Made by a program: the position numbers and the translations under genes. Positions 1 to 5,009 of a stretch of 5,009 nt of DNA are shown in pieces (position 1 is the first letter of the stretch; the number at the start of each line of letters is the position of its first letter). Below the pieces are notes generated by a model that saw only the letters and a program-made list of their open reading frames with translations, searched no databases and had not been told where the DNA came from. This stretch comes from Opitutia bacterium UBA6410. GTDB taxonomy: Bacteria > Verrucomicrobiota > Verrucomicrobiia > Opitutales > Intestinicryptomonadaceae. The stretch lies in NCBI GenBank assembly GCA_002437405.1, contig DJPO01000026.1, positions 1 through 5,009 of the forward strand, in the 5' to 3' direction.

Positions 1-158
1 TTCACTTTATTCAATTAGAACACAAAAAATTTGAAAATCTACATTTTTTTCTCGGAGACGGTCGGATTTATCGTCGGGAATGTGCCCGCTTTTGCCGCAA
101 CCGCGTACCCCTGCGGCGGGATTCCCGCAGGGTATATTTGCAGTGTTTGACAAAATTT
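1..158. other. Non-coding region downstream of the RND gene, reaching the window edge
   Basis: No convincing gene lies here. Bases 1-52 are strongly A/T-rich, as in a promoter or 3' untranslated region; bases 53-135 are GC-rich and contain the hairpin listed separately. Read leftward on the minus strand, weak -35-like (TTTTCA) and -10-like (TTGAAT) hexamers 17 bases apart occur inside the A/T-rich edge. Each matches only 4 of 6 consensus positions, so I do not call a promoter. A TolC-like outer-membrane gene, common as the third gene of such operons, could begin just past base 1 but cannot be seen. Confidence 0.6.
109..132 (-). other. GC-rich hairpin after the RND gene (possible terminator or mRNA 3'-end structure)
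   Basis: Bases 109-116 (CCCTGCGG) are a perfect 8-bp inverted repeat of 125-132 (CCGCAGGG) with an 8-base loop. The structure lies about 27 bases past the RND stop codon. Read in the direction of the operon it is not followed by a T-run, so it is not a canonical intrinsic terminator. It could stabilise the 3' end of the efflux mRNA or be an intercistronic structure. An alternative stem, 94-99 (GCCGCA) with 112-117 (TGCGGC), competes for the same bases. Confidence 0.4.
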
Positions 159-3100
159 TTATGCGGGGCGTTCCGCCGCTGCGGTCGGCTTGCGCTTTCG
201 GGTCAGCTTGCGTATTACGTAGTAGAATACGGGGGTGAAGATGCAGCCGAAGACCGTGACGCCTATCATTCCGAACATAACGGAAGTCCCGAGCGACTGG
301 CGCAGCTCGAAGCCCGAGCCCGTCCCGTACGCGAGCGGCACTACGCCCAAGATGAATGCCAGCGATGTCATTACAATCGGGCGGAGTCGGTTTTGCGCGG
401 CGGTCGAAATCGCCGAGACGATTTCCTCCCCGTGCTCTTCGCGCTGTTTTGCGAATTCCACAATCAGAATCGCGTTTTTGCACGCCAAGCCGATTAGCAC
501 GACGAACCCGATTTGCGTCATCAGATTGTTGTCCAGCCCGCGTATGTTTATGCCGACCATTGCGAACAAAATCACGAGCGGCACGATTAGGATAACCGAT
601 AGCGGCAGAGTCCAGCTTTCGTACAACGCCGCCAGCAACAGGAATACGAACACGACGCAGATTGCGAAGATGTAAATCGCCGAATTGCCCGCCTTCTTTT
701 GCTGGTACGCCAAGTCCGTCCACTCGATGCCCATTCCCTGCGGCAGGACTTGGGCGGCGAGCTTTTCGATTTCGTCCATCACAAACCCCGTGCTGTAGCC
801 GTCGTTCAGGTTGCCCTGAACCGCCGCGCTGGGGTAGAGGTTGTAGCGCGTGATTTTATACGGGCCGACCCCGCGGTGGATTGTCACAACCGAGCCGAGC
901 GGCACGTTTTGCCCGAGGTCGTTGGGAACTTTGAGCTTGTAGATGTCGGCGATGTCCTTGCGTTTGCCCGCCTCCGCCTGCGCGACGACGCGGTAGACGC
1001 GCCCCAAGATGTTGAAGTCGTTGACATACATCGAGCCGAGGTTGACCTGCAGCGTTCTGAAAATCGAGTTGATTGAGACGTTGAGCTTTTGGGCGCGCTC
1101 GCGGTCGATTGTCGCGTAGAGCTGGGGGTTGTTCGTCGTGTACGTCGTGTAGACGTCGGAGACGGCGGGGAGTTTTTCGATTTCCGCGATGAGATCGTTC
1201 GTGTAGCGTTCGAGCTCGAAGACGCCCAGCCCTATTCTGTCTTCGACCTGAAATTTGAAGTCGCTGCCGCTGCCGATTCCGGGGACGGTTGCGGGGGTCG
1301 TGCAGTTGATTGTCGCCTCGAGGATTTCCCTGTCTAGCACGGTTTTGACTTTGTCCATTATGTAGCCGAGCGACCAGCCCTTTTCGTCGCGCAGCTTTCT
1401 GTCGGAGAGTCGGAAGTTGATTCGCCCGACGCTCGAGCCGCCCTGTCCGACGACCGAAATCGAGTAGCGGATACCCTCGATTTGCCCGAGCAGCTTGTCA
1501 GCCTTGACGGTGACCGCCTCGGTGCGCTCGAACGACGCGCCGTCGGGAAGTCTCAGCCAGGCGTTGAACGAGCCTCTGTCCTGCTTGGGGATAAAGCCCG
1601 TGGGGGTTGTGATGAAAATTTCGCGGGTCGCCCACATCATTCCGCAGTAAAGAATCAGCATAATTATGCTGATGCGCAGGACGAATTTTACGACGCCCCC
1701 GTAGAATTGCGCGAACCTGTTGAAGCCCAAGTTGAAATATTTCAGCAACAAGCCGAACGAGTAGTCCCACAGCAGCTCGAAAATGCTCCTGCGCGAAGTC
1801 CCCGCGTGGCGCATAAACAGGGCGCAGAGCGCGGGCGTGAGCGTCAGCGAAACCAGCCCCGAAAGTATCGTGGACGTGGAAATGGTCATCGCGAACTGCT
1901 TGTAGAATTGTCCCGAAATCCCAGGCAGGAAGGCGGTCGGCAGGAACGCCGCGCTCAGCACGAGCACGATTGCGATAAGCGCGCCCTGAATTTGGCTCAT
2001 CGCCTTTTTCGTCGCCTCATGCGCGTCGAGCCCCGTCTTCATATTGCGCTCGACGTTTTCGACGACGACGATTGCGTCGTCAACGACAATCCCGATTGCC
2101 AGCACCAGCCCGAAGAGCGTCAAGTTGTTGATTGTAAAGCCGAACGCCGACATCATCGCAAACGTCCCGATTAGCGAGACGGGGATTGCGAAAAGCGGGA
2201 TAATCGCCGCGCGCCAATTTTGCAGGAAGACGATTATCACCAAAACGACGAGCACGACAGCCTCGAAAATCGTCCGATAAAGCGCGCTGATGGACTCTTT
2301 TACATATTCGGTCGTGTCGTAGCCGATTACGTAGTCGACGTCGTCGGGGAAGGATTTTTTCATTTCCTCAAGCTCGGCGCGCAGGCGTTTGACGGTTTCG
2401 ATTGCGTTTGTCCCAGGCAGCTGGTAGACGCCCATCGAAACGGAGCTTTTGGAGTTGATGTACGATTCGTTCGAATAGGAGTATGCGCCGAGTTCGATTC
2501 GCGCGATGTCCTTTAAGTGGATAACGCGGCCGTCGGGTGTGTATTTTACGATGATTTTGCCGAATTCGTCGACTGTCGCGAGTCTTCCGCGGGCGTTGAT
2601 GAGCAGTTCGTACGCTGCGCCCGTGTCGCTCGGTGGCTGGTTCAGACGCCCCGCCGCGACCTGTTTGTTCTGCTCTTTGAGCGCGTCGATAACTTCGATG
2701 GGCGATAGGTTCGCCGCCGCGAGTCGGTCGGGGTTGAGCCAAACGCGCATACTGTATTCCTTTGCGCCCCAAACGTTTAGCTCGCTGACGCCGTACACGC
2801 GCGAGAGCTTGTCCTGCATCTGGGTAATCGCGTAGTTCGAAAGGTAGATTTTGTCGCGCGTTCCGTTGGGCGATAGCAGGTTTATCGTAAGGAGAATGTC
2901 GGGATTGCGCTTGTAGACGTTAAGACCCACGTCGCGGACTTCCTGCGGGATTCTGTTTTCCGCCTGCCTTACGCGGTTTTGGACGAGAACCTGCGCCATG
3001 TCGATGTTTACGCCAGTCTCGAACGTAATGCTGATTGACCACGAGCCGCCCGAGTCCGCCTCGCTGGACATATAGAGCATTCCCTCGACGCCGTTGAGCT

Positions 3101-3308
3101 TTTGCTCGAGCGGCGCAAGAGTCGTGTTCATAATAACTTCGGGGGACGCGCCCGAGTACGAACCGCTAACGGTAATCGTCGGCGGCGCGATGTTCGGATA
3201 CTGCGTCAGCGAGAGGTTTGAAAATGCGATAGCTCCGACGAGGACGATAAAAAGCGAAATTACCGTCGCGAAAATCGGTCTGTCTATAAAGAAGTGGGAA
3301 AATTTCAT
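159..3308 (-). CDS. RND multidrug efflux transporter, HAE-1 family, AcrB/MexB-like
   Basis: This is the inner-membrane proton/drug antiporter of a tripartite efflux pump. It is 1049 residues, the usual size for AcrB-type proteins, and appears intact from ATG (3306-3308) to TAA (159-161). The typical N-terminus MKFSHFFIDRPIFATVIS starts TM1 (about 10-28). A periplasmic porter/docking region follows (about 33-335), then TM2-TM6 (about 343-497), TM7 (about 543-560), the second periplasmic region (about 565-870) and TM8-TM12 (about 877-1032). The proton-relay residues are present: Asp410-Asp411 in TM4 (GIVVDDAIVVVENVER), Lys944 in TM10 (KNAILIVEFAK), and Arg974 and Thr981 in TM11 (RLRPIVMTSLAFILG). 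By eye-alignment, several phenylalanines of the AcrB distal pocket are replaced (see findings). The start is 3 bases after the adaptor stop with no clear Shine-Dalgarno, so translation is probably coupled to the upstream gene. Family assignment is very secure; the substrate cannot be predicted. Confidence 0.97.
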   Translation of the reverse strand: MKFSHFFIDRPIFATVISLFIVLVGAIAFSNLSLTQYPNIAPPTITVSGSYSGASPEVIMNTTLAPLEQKLNGVEGMLYMSSEADSGGSWSISITFETGVNIDMAQVLVQNRVRQAENRIPQEVRDVGLNVYKRNPDILLTINLLSPNGTRDKIYLSNYAITQMQDKLSRVYGVSELNVWGAKEYSMRVWLNPDRLAAANLSPIEVIDALKEQNKQVAAGRLNQPPSDTGAAYELLINARGRLATVDEFGKIIVKYTPDGRVIHLKDIARIELGAYSYSNESYINSKSSVSMGVYQLPGTNAIETVKRLRAELEEMKKSFPDDVDYVIGYDTTEYVKESISALYRTIFEAVVLVVLVIIVFLQNWRAAIIPLFAIPVSLIGTFAMMSAFGFTINNLTLFGLVLAIGIVVDDAIVVVENVERNMKTGLDAHEATKKAMSQIQGALIAIVLVLSAAFLPTAFLPGISGQFYKQFAMTISTSTILSGLVSLTLTPALCALFMRHAGTSRRSIFELLWDYSFGLLLKYFNLGFNRFAQFYGGVVKFVLRISIIMLILYCGMMWATREIFITTPTGFIPKQDRGSFNAWLRLPDGASFERTEAVTVKADKLLGQIEGIRYSISVVGQGGSSVGRINFRLSDRKLRDEKGWSLGYIMDKVKTVLDREILEATINCTTPATVPGIGSGSDFKFQVEDRIGLGVFELERYTNDLIAEIEKLPAVSDVYTTYTTNNPQLYATIDRERAQKLNVSINSIFRTLQVNLGSMYVNDFNILGRVYRVVAQAEAGKRKDIADIYKLKVPNDLGQNVPLGSVVTIHRGVGPYKITRYNLYPSAAVQGNLNDGYSTGFVMDEIEKLAAQVLPQGMGIEWTDLAYQQKKAGNSAIYIFAICVVFVFLLLAALYESWTLPLSVILIVPLVILFAMVGINIRGLDNNLMTQIGFVVLIGLACKNAILIVEFAKQREEHGEEIVSAISTAAQNRLRPIVMTSLAFILGVVPLAYGTGSGFELRQSLGTSVMFGMIGVTVFGCIFTPVFYYVIRKLTRKRKPTAAAERPA

Positions 3309-3311
3309 AGA

Positions 3312-4436
3312 CTAAAGCTTTTTTAGCACGGGGGAAACTTTTTTCTTGGGGGCGGCGCGGCGCAATCCGTTGACGACCACCTTCTCCGAGCCGTCAAGCC
3401 CCGAGGTCACGACTTGCAGCTTGCCGACGAGCTCGCCGACAGTCACCGCGCGGTATTCGACGACGTTGTCCGAGTTTACGATGTAGACGAATCTGCCCAC
3501 AAGGTCGGTGCCGATTGCCGCCTCGGGCACGAGCAGGCACTTGGACGGCGCGCCGTTGCGCAGCTCGATTGTCGCAAACATACCCGGAAACAGCGCGCCC
3601 GACGAATTGTCGATTTCCGCGCGAAGCTCGAGGCTCGAGGCGTTGAGCGTGTTGTCAACATAGGTGAGTTGCCCGAAGTGCGACGGCGAGGTTTCGTCGA
3701 GCAGCTTCAGGCGCACGGGCGGGCCCGAGCGTTTTTTGGAGTCGATTGATTCGAAGAGCTTTTTCTTGTTGTACTTGATGATGTCGCGCTCGCTGATTTC
3801 GAAGTACGCGTAGACCGTATCGCGAGAGACAACGTTCGCCATTACGGTCGAAGTCGCGTTGATGAGATTGCCTTCGTCCACGAGTCTGCGGCTGACGAAT
3901 CCGGAAATCGGGGCGACAATCTGCGTGAATTCGAGGTCGAGCTCCGCCTCCTTGAGCTTCGCGTTGTCCGAGAGCAGGACGGCTTGGGCGGATTGCAGCT
4001 CGCTTTTGCGGGTTTCGTAGACTTCCTTGGAAATCGCGTTTTGGGCGAAGAGCTCCTCCGCGCGCTTTAGGTTGCTACGGGCAAGCTCGATGCGCGCGTT
4101 CGTCTGCATAACAGCCGCCTTGCAGGCTTCGGTGACGGCTTGGAAGGGGCGGGGGTCGATTTTAAAGAGCAGACTCCCCTGTTCGACATAGTCGCCGTCG
4201 GTGAAGAGGATTTTTTCGAGGTATCCCGAAACGCGCGAGCGAATTTGTACGGATTTGACGCCCTCGATTCTCGCGGTGAAAGAGTCCCACGTTTCAATGT
4301 CCTTTTTGACTGGGTAGGCGACCTCGACGACATCGGATAGTTTTTGTTTGGGCTGCTCCTTTTTGGGGGCGCAGGCGGGCAGCGCGAAGAGCGCGGCTAC
4401 GGCAAACAGGCATATTTGTTTTGATACAATAGTCAT
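3312..4436 (-). CDS. Periplasmic adaptor (membrane fusion) lipoprotein of RND efflux pump, AcrA/MexA-like
   Basis: A 374-residue adaptor that joins the RND trimer to an outer-membrane channel. It begins with a lipoprotein signal peptide, MTIVSKQ followed by a hydrophobic stretch and lipobox LPAC, making Cys22 the probable lipidated residue. Next come the first lipoyl half (about 63-98, with RVSGYLEKILFTDGDYVEQG), an alpha-hairpin (about 99-165), the second lipoyl half (about 170-194, APISGFVSRRLVDEGN), a beta-barrel (about 205-295) and a membrane-proximal domain (about 296-374, from LLVPEAAIG). The hairpin tip keeps the RLS motif described for TolC docking: Arg125, Leu129 and Ser136 in RAEELFAQNAIS. 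I chose the ATG at 4434-4436 because it starts directly at the signal peptide. The open frame continues upstream to 4691, but that would overlap a tRNA gene and bury the signal sequence. No Shine-Dalgarno is visible before this ATG. It is first in the operon, 3 bases ahead of the RND gene. Confidence 0.95.
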   Translation of the reverse strand: MTIVSKQICLFAVAALFALPACAPKKEQPKQKLSDVVEVAYPVKKDIETWDSFTARIEGVKSVQIRSRVSGYLEKILFTDGDYVEQGSLLFKIDPRPFQAVTEACKAAVMQTNARIELARSNLKRAEELFAQNAISKEVYETRKSELQSAQAVLLSDNAKLKEAELDLEFTQIVAPISGFVSRRLVDEGNLINATSTVMANVVSRDTVYAYFEISERDIIKYNKKKLFESIDSKKRSGPPVRLKLLDETSPSHFGQLTYVDNTLNASSLELRAEIDNSSGALFPGMFATIELRNGAPSKCLLVPEAAIGTDLVGRFVYIVNSDNVVEYRAVTVGELVGKLQVVTSGLDGSEKVVVNGLRRAAPKKKVSPVLKKL

Positions 4437-4617
4437 AGTGGAAATGCGGATTGAGTCCCCGCGCGAAGAGCGGCGCGGGAAAAGTGTTGCGGGCGTCGAA
4501 AAAAAACGAAAGATAAAAAACCTCCCCAATCGGATTTTCGCCGCCGAAAAATACAAAATGGAGTCGGACGGGCAAAAAAACAACAAAAAAGTTGCAGAAA
4601 AAAAATAAAAATAAAGA
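4437..4617. promoter_or_regulatory. Divergent intergenic region with A-tracts: leader of the efflux operon and upstream DNA of the tRNA promoter
   Basis: No gene is supported here. The plus strand carries repeated A-runs: 8 at 4499-4506, 6 at 4515-4520, 5 at 4547-4551, 7 at 4574-4580, 6 at 4585-4590, 8 at 4598-4605 and 5 at 4607-4611. Some are about one helical turn apart (4574-4580 and 4585-4590), which would bend the DNA. On the minus strand these are T-runs, so a transcript starting far upstream would have a U-rich leader. The efflux operon promoter must lie here or slightly to the right, but I found no pair of hexamers good enough to call. No operator-like palindrome stands out apart from the hairpin at 4458-4479. 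Confidence 0.5.
4458..4479 (-). other. GC-rich hairpin in the 5' leader of the adaptor gene
   Basis: Bases 4458-4464 (CCCGCGC) pair perfectly with 4473-4479 (GCGCGGG) around an 8-base loop. In the efflux mRNA the stem ends 21 bases before the adaptor ATG, in a leader with no Shine-Dalgarno. It is all G-C and should be stable. It is too far upstream to cover the start codon itself, but it could affect ribosome standby, mRNA stability or protein binding. As DNA, the same inverted repeat might be an operator. Function is unknown. Confidence 0.4.
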
Positions 4618-4646
4618 TTGACGCAAGTCGGGCGATGTGGCGTAAT
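4598..4646 (+). promoter_or_regulatory. Probable sigma70-type promoter with UP-like element for the tRNA genes
   Basis: A -35 box TTGACG (4618-4623, 5 of 6 consensus matches) is followed 17 bases later by a weaker -10 candidate CGTAAT (4641-4646, 4 of 6). Directly upstream of the -35 lies an almost pure A/T stretch with A-runs (4598-4615), in the position where UP elements contact the RNA polymerase alpha subunit in stable-RNA promoters. The predicted start near 4653 would give a leader of about 9 bases before tRNA-Ala. The -35 and UP placement is good; the -10 is the weak point. Confidence 0.5.
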
Positions 4647-4661
4647 GAACGAATCTTTTAC

Positions 4662-4734
4662 GGGGATGTAGCTCAGTTGGAAGAGCACCACAATGGCATT
4701 GTGGGGGTCGTCGGTTCGAACCCGATCATCTCCA
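4662..4734 (+). tRNA. tRNA-Ala (anticodon GGC)
   Basis: A full 73-base cloverleaf can be drawn. The acceptor stem pairs GGGGATG (4662-4668) with CATCTCC (4727-4733), and the discriminator is A (4734). The D stem is GCTC/GAGC. The anticodon stem is CCACA/TGTGG with loop ATGGCAT, so the anticodon GGC is at 4695-4697. The T arm contains the usual TTCGAAC loop. The third acceptor pair is G3:U70, the classic identity element of alanyl-tRNA synthetase, which together with A73 confirms the assignment. The 3' CCA is not encoded (the gene runs into seven Ts), so it must be added after transcription. First gene of a two-tRNA unit. Confidence 0.96.
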
Positions 4735-4756
4735 TTTTTTTGGAATTTAAAAACAT

Positions 4757-4827
4757 TCCCTGGTGGTGTAATGGTAGCACAGATGATTTTGGTTCATCTA
4801 GTCGGGGTTCGAATCCCTGCCGGGGAA
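4757..4827 (+). tRNA. tRNA-Gln (anticodon TTG)
   Basis: A 71-base cloverleaf. The acceptor stem pairs TCCCTGG (4757-4763) with CCGGGGA (4820-4826), including one T-G wobble, and the discriminator is A (4827). The D arm is GTGT...GCAC. The anticodon stem is GATGA/TCATC with loop TTTTGGT, giving anticodon TTG at 4789-4791. The T arm carries the TTCGAAT loop. CCA is not encoded. It lies 22 bases after tRNA-Ala on the same strand with no promoter between them and a strong terminator after it, so the two are almost certainly co-transcribed. Confidence 0.96.
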
Positions 4828-4833
4828 CGTTCG

Positions 4834-4871
4834 ACAACAAAAGGCTTTCCGCTCGGAAAGCCTTTTGTTGT
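4834..4871. terminator. Strong intrinsic terminator after the tRNA unit, probably bidirectional
   Basis: A perfect 17-bp stem (4834-4850 with 4855-4871) closes on a GCTC tetraloop. The stem has a GC-containing core (GGCTTTCC/GGAAAGCC) flanked by AAAA on one side and TTTT on the other, followed by TTGTTTC-like T-rich sequence. Because the flanks are complementary, either strand gives a hairpin followed by U-rich RNA. It should end the tRNA transcript, and could also stop leftward transcription coming from the IS transposase on the right. Confidence 0.9.
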
Positions 4872-4880
4872 TTCGGTGTA

Positions 4881-4888
4881 AAACTTAA
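4881..4888. repeat. Probable 8-bp target-site duplication (one copy) of the adjoining IS
   Basis: The sequence AAACTTAA directly borders the predicted IS end at 4889. An 8-bp A/T-rich direct repeat is the typical target duplication of ISL3-family elements. Only one copy can be seen, since the other end of the element lies beyond the window, so this is inferred from position, length and composition. Confidence 0.45.
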
Positions 4889-4914
4889 GGGTCAACCCCA
4901 AATGTTGTGGAATA
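4889..4914 (+). repeat. Probable terminal inverted repeat of the IS (outer end)
   Basis: The outer end reads GGGTCAACCCCAAATGTTG and continues inward for an unknown length; the right boundary given is approximate. Ends starting with GG and 15-40 bp long are usual for ISL3-family elements. It lies 24 or more bases after the transposase stop codon, as expected for a terminal repeat outside the gene. The matching repeat is outside the window, so pairing cannot be shown. Confidence 0.5.
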
Positions 4915-4937
4915 GCGATTTTTTTGTAATTTGTTTT

Positions 4938-5009
4938 TCATAGTTTCACTCCGCATTCTACGAGTACTCTCAATCTGGAATTTTCAAAGTTTCTATAACC
5001 ATAGGCTCG
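4938..5009 (-). CDS. Transposase, ISL3 family-like, C-terminal fragment (runs off the window)
   Basis: The last 23 codons of a longer gene that enters from the right edge and stops at TGA (4938-4940). The visible protein includes AYGYRNFENSRLRVLVE near its end. Endings of the form A-[YF]-G-[YF]-R-N-F-E-N-[FS]-R-L-R are a hallmark of the C-terminus of DDE transposases of the ISL3 group (DDE_Tnp_ISL3), where they follow the last catalytic Glu. The start, the catalytic triad and the zinc-binding N-terminus are outside the window, so I cannot say whether the gene is intact. The fragment is too short for most ORF callers. Confidence 0.75.
   Translation of the reverse strand, partial: RAYGYRNFENSRLRVLVECGVKL

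Larger units (their letters stand above)
4889..5009 (-). mobile_element. Insertion sequence, one end only, ISL3 family-like (IS204/IS1001/IS1096/IS1165 group)
   Basis: The element starts with GGGTCAACCCC at 4889, carries the 3' end of a transposase on the minus strand, and runs off the right edge. Its interior is A/T-rich compared with the efflux genes, fitting an acquired element. The transposase reads toward the tRNA cluster, so this is the end downstream of the transposase gene. The insertion point is 10 bases beyond the tRNA terminator stem, so the tRNA unit was left intact. Family assignment rests on the transposase tail and the GG-starting end. Confidence 0.7.

Noticed and set aside
7..723. 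238-codon minus-strand frame overlapping the end of the RND gene
   Set aside because: It is a shifted frame of the RND gene with an Arg-rich, low-plausibility product; GC-biased third positions make such long shadow frames common.
1482..2174. 230-codon plus-strand frame antisense to the RND gene
   Set aside because: The product is rich in Arg, Gln, Glu and His without recognisable domains, and it lies opposite conserved RND codons.
4534..4549. Small hairpin TTTTCG/CGAAAA with CCGC loop
   Set aside because: Only 6 bp with mostly A-T pairs, no T-run in a useful position and no neighbouring gene end; likely chance in A/T-rich DNA.
4546..4576. Bacteroidota-like promoter on the minus strand (TTTG, 19 bases, TATTTTTC) for the efflux operon
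   Set aside because: The spacing is right, but the downstream motif lacks the final G, and T-runs in this region create such matches easily. The phylum is not established.
4437..4691. N-terminal extension of the adaptor protein up to an ATG at 4691
   Set aside because: It would start inside tRNA-Ala on the opposite strand, and the added residues show low-complexity Phe-rich sequence from the A-tracts. The lipoprotein signal peptide starts cleanly at the ATG at 4436.
4885..4941. 18-codon minus-strand frame starting at an ATG overlapping the transposase stop
   Set aside because: It runs straight through the IS terminal repeat and has no independent support; the ATGA overlap is probably coincidence.
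4635..4943. 102-codon plus-strand open frame over the two tRNAs
   Set aside because: Its protein contains the VGSNPI and RGSNPCRG-type strings that arise when tRNA T-arms are translated. The tRNA cloverleaves explain the sequence.
1..5009. CRISPR array, integrase or phage genes, toxin-antitoxin pair, riboswitch
   Set aside because: No regularly spaced repeats, recombinase motifs, paired small genes or recognisable aptamer sequence were seen on either strand.

Overview
The window looks like chromosome from a Gram-negative bacterium. The coding DNA is moderately GC-rich and favours G or C at third codon positions, while the intergenic DNA is very A/T-rich. An inner-membrane RND pump with a lipoprotein periplasmic adaptor implies a two-membrane envelope. 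Neither pump gene has a clear Shine-Dalgarno sequence and neither tRNA encodes its 3' CCA. The phylum cannot be fixed from this; a PVC-group (Verrucomicrobiota-like) or Bacteroidota-related organism is a low-confidence guess.

Layout from left to right. Bases 1-158 are non-coding DNA downstream of the pump genes, with a GC-rich hairpin and an A/T-rich edge. Bases 159-4436 hold a two-gene operon on the minus strand: a membrane fusion (adaptor) lipoprotein (4436 to 3312), then an AcrB-type HAE-1 RND transporter (3308 to 159), with only 3 bases between them. Bases 4437-4661 are a divergent intergenic region rich in A-tracts. On its left it contains the 5' leader of the efflux operon, and on its right a promoter with an UP-like element for two plus-strand tRNA genes, tRNA-Ala(GGC) and tRNA-Gln(TTG). 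A strong, probably bidirectional terminator follows the tRNAs. From 4889 to the right edge lies one end of an insertion sequence, with a probable terminal inverted repeat, an 8-bp A/T-rich flank, and the last 23 codons of an ISL3-family-like transposase on the minus strand.

The adaptor and the RND trimer should form the inner-membrane and periplasmic parts of a tripartite drug or solute exporter powered by the proton gradient. The third part, a TolC-like outer-membrane channel, is not in the window, although the adaptor keeps the RLS motif used for TolC docking. The channel gene is either beyond base 1 or elsewhere in the genome. No regulator gene is visible beside the operon. I found no clearly novel system; the points most worth a second look are the IS junction beside the tRNA terminator, the altered substrate pocket of the pump, and the structured, SD-less leader of the adaptor gene.
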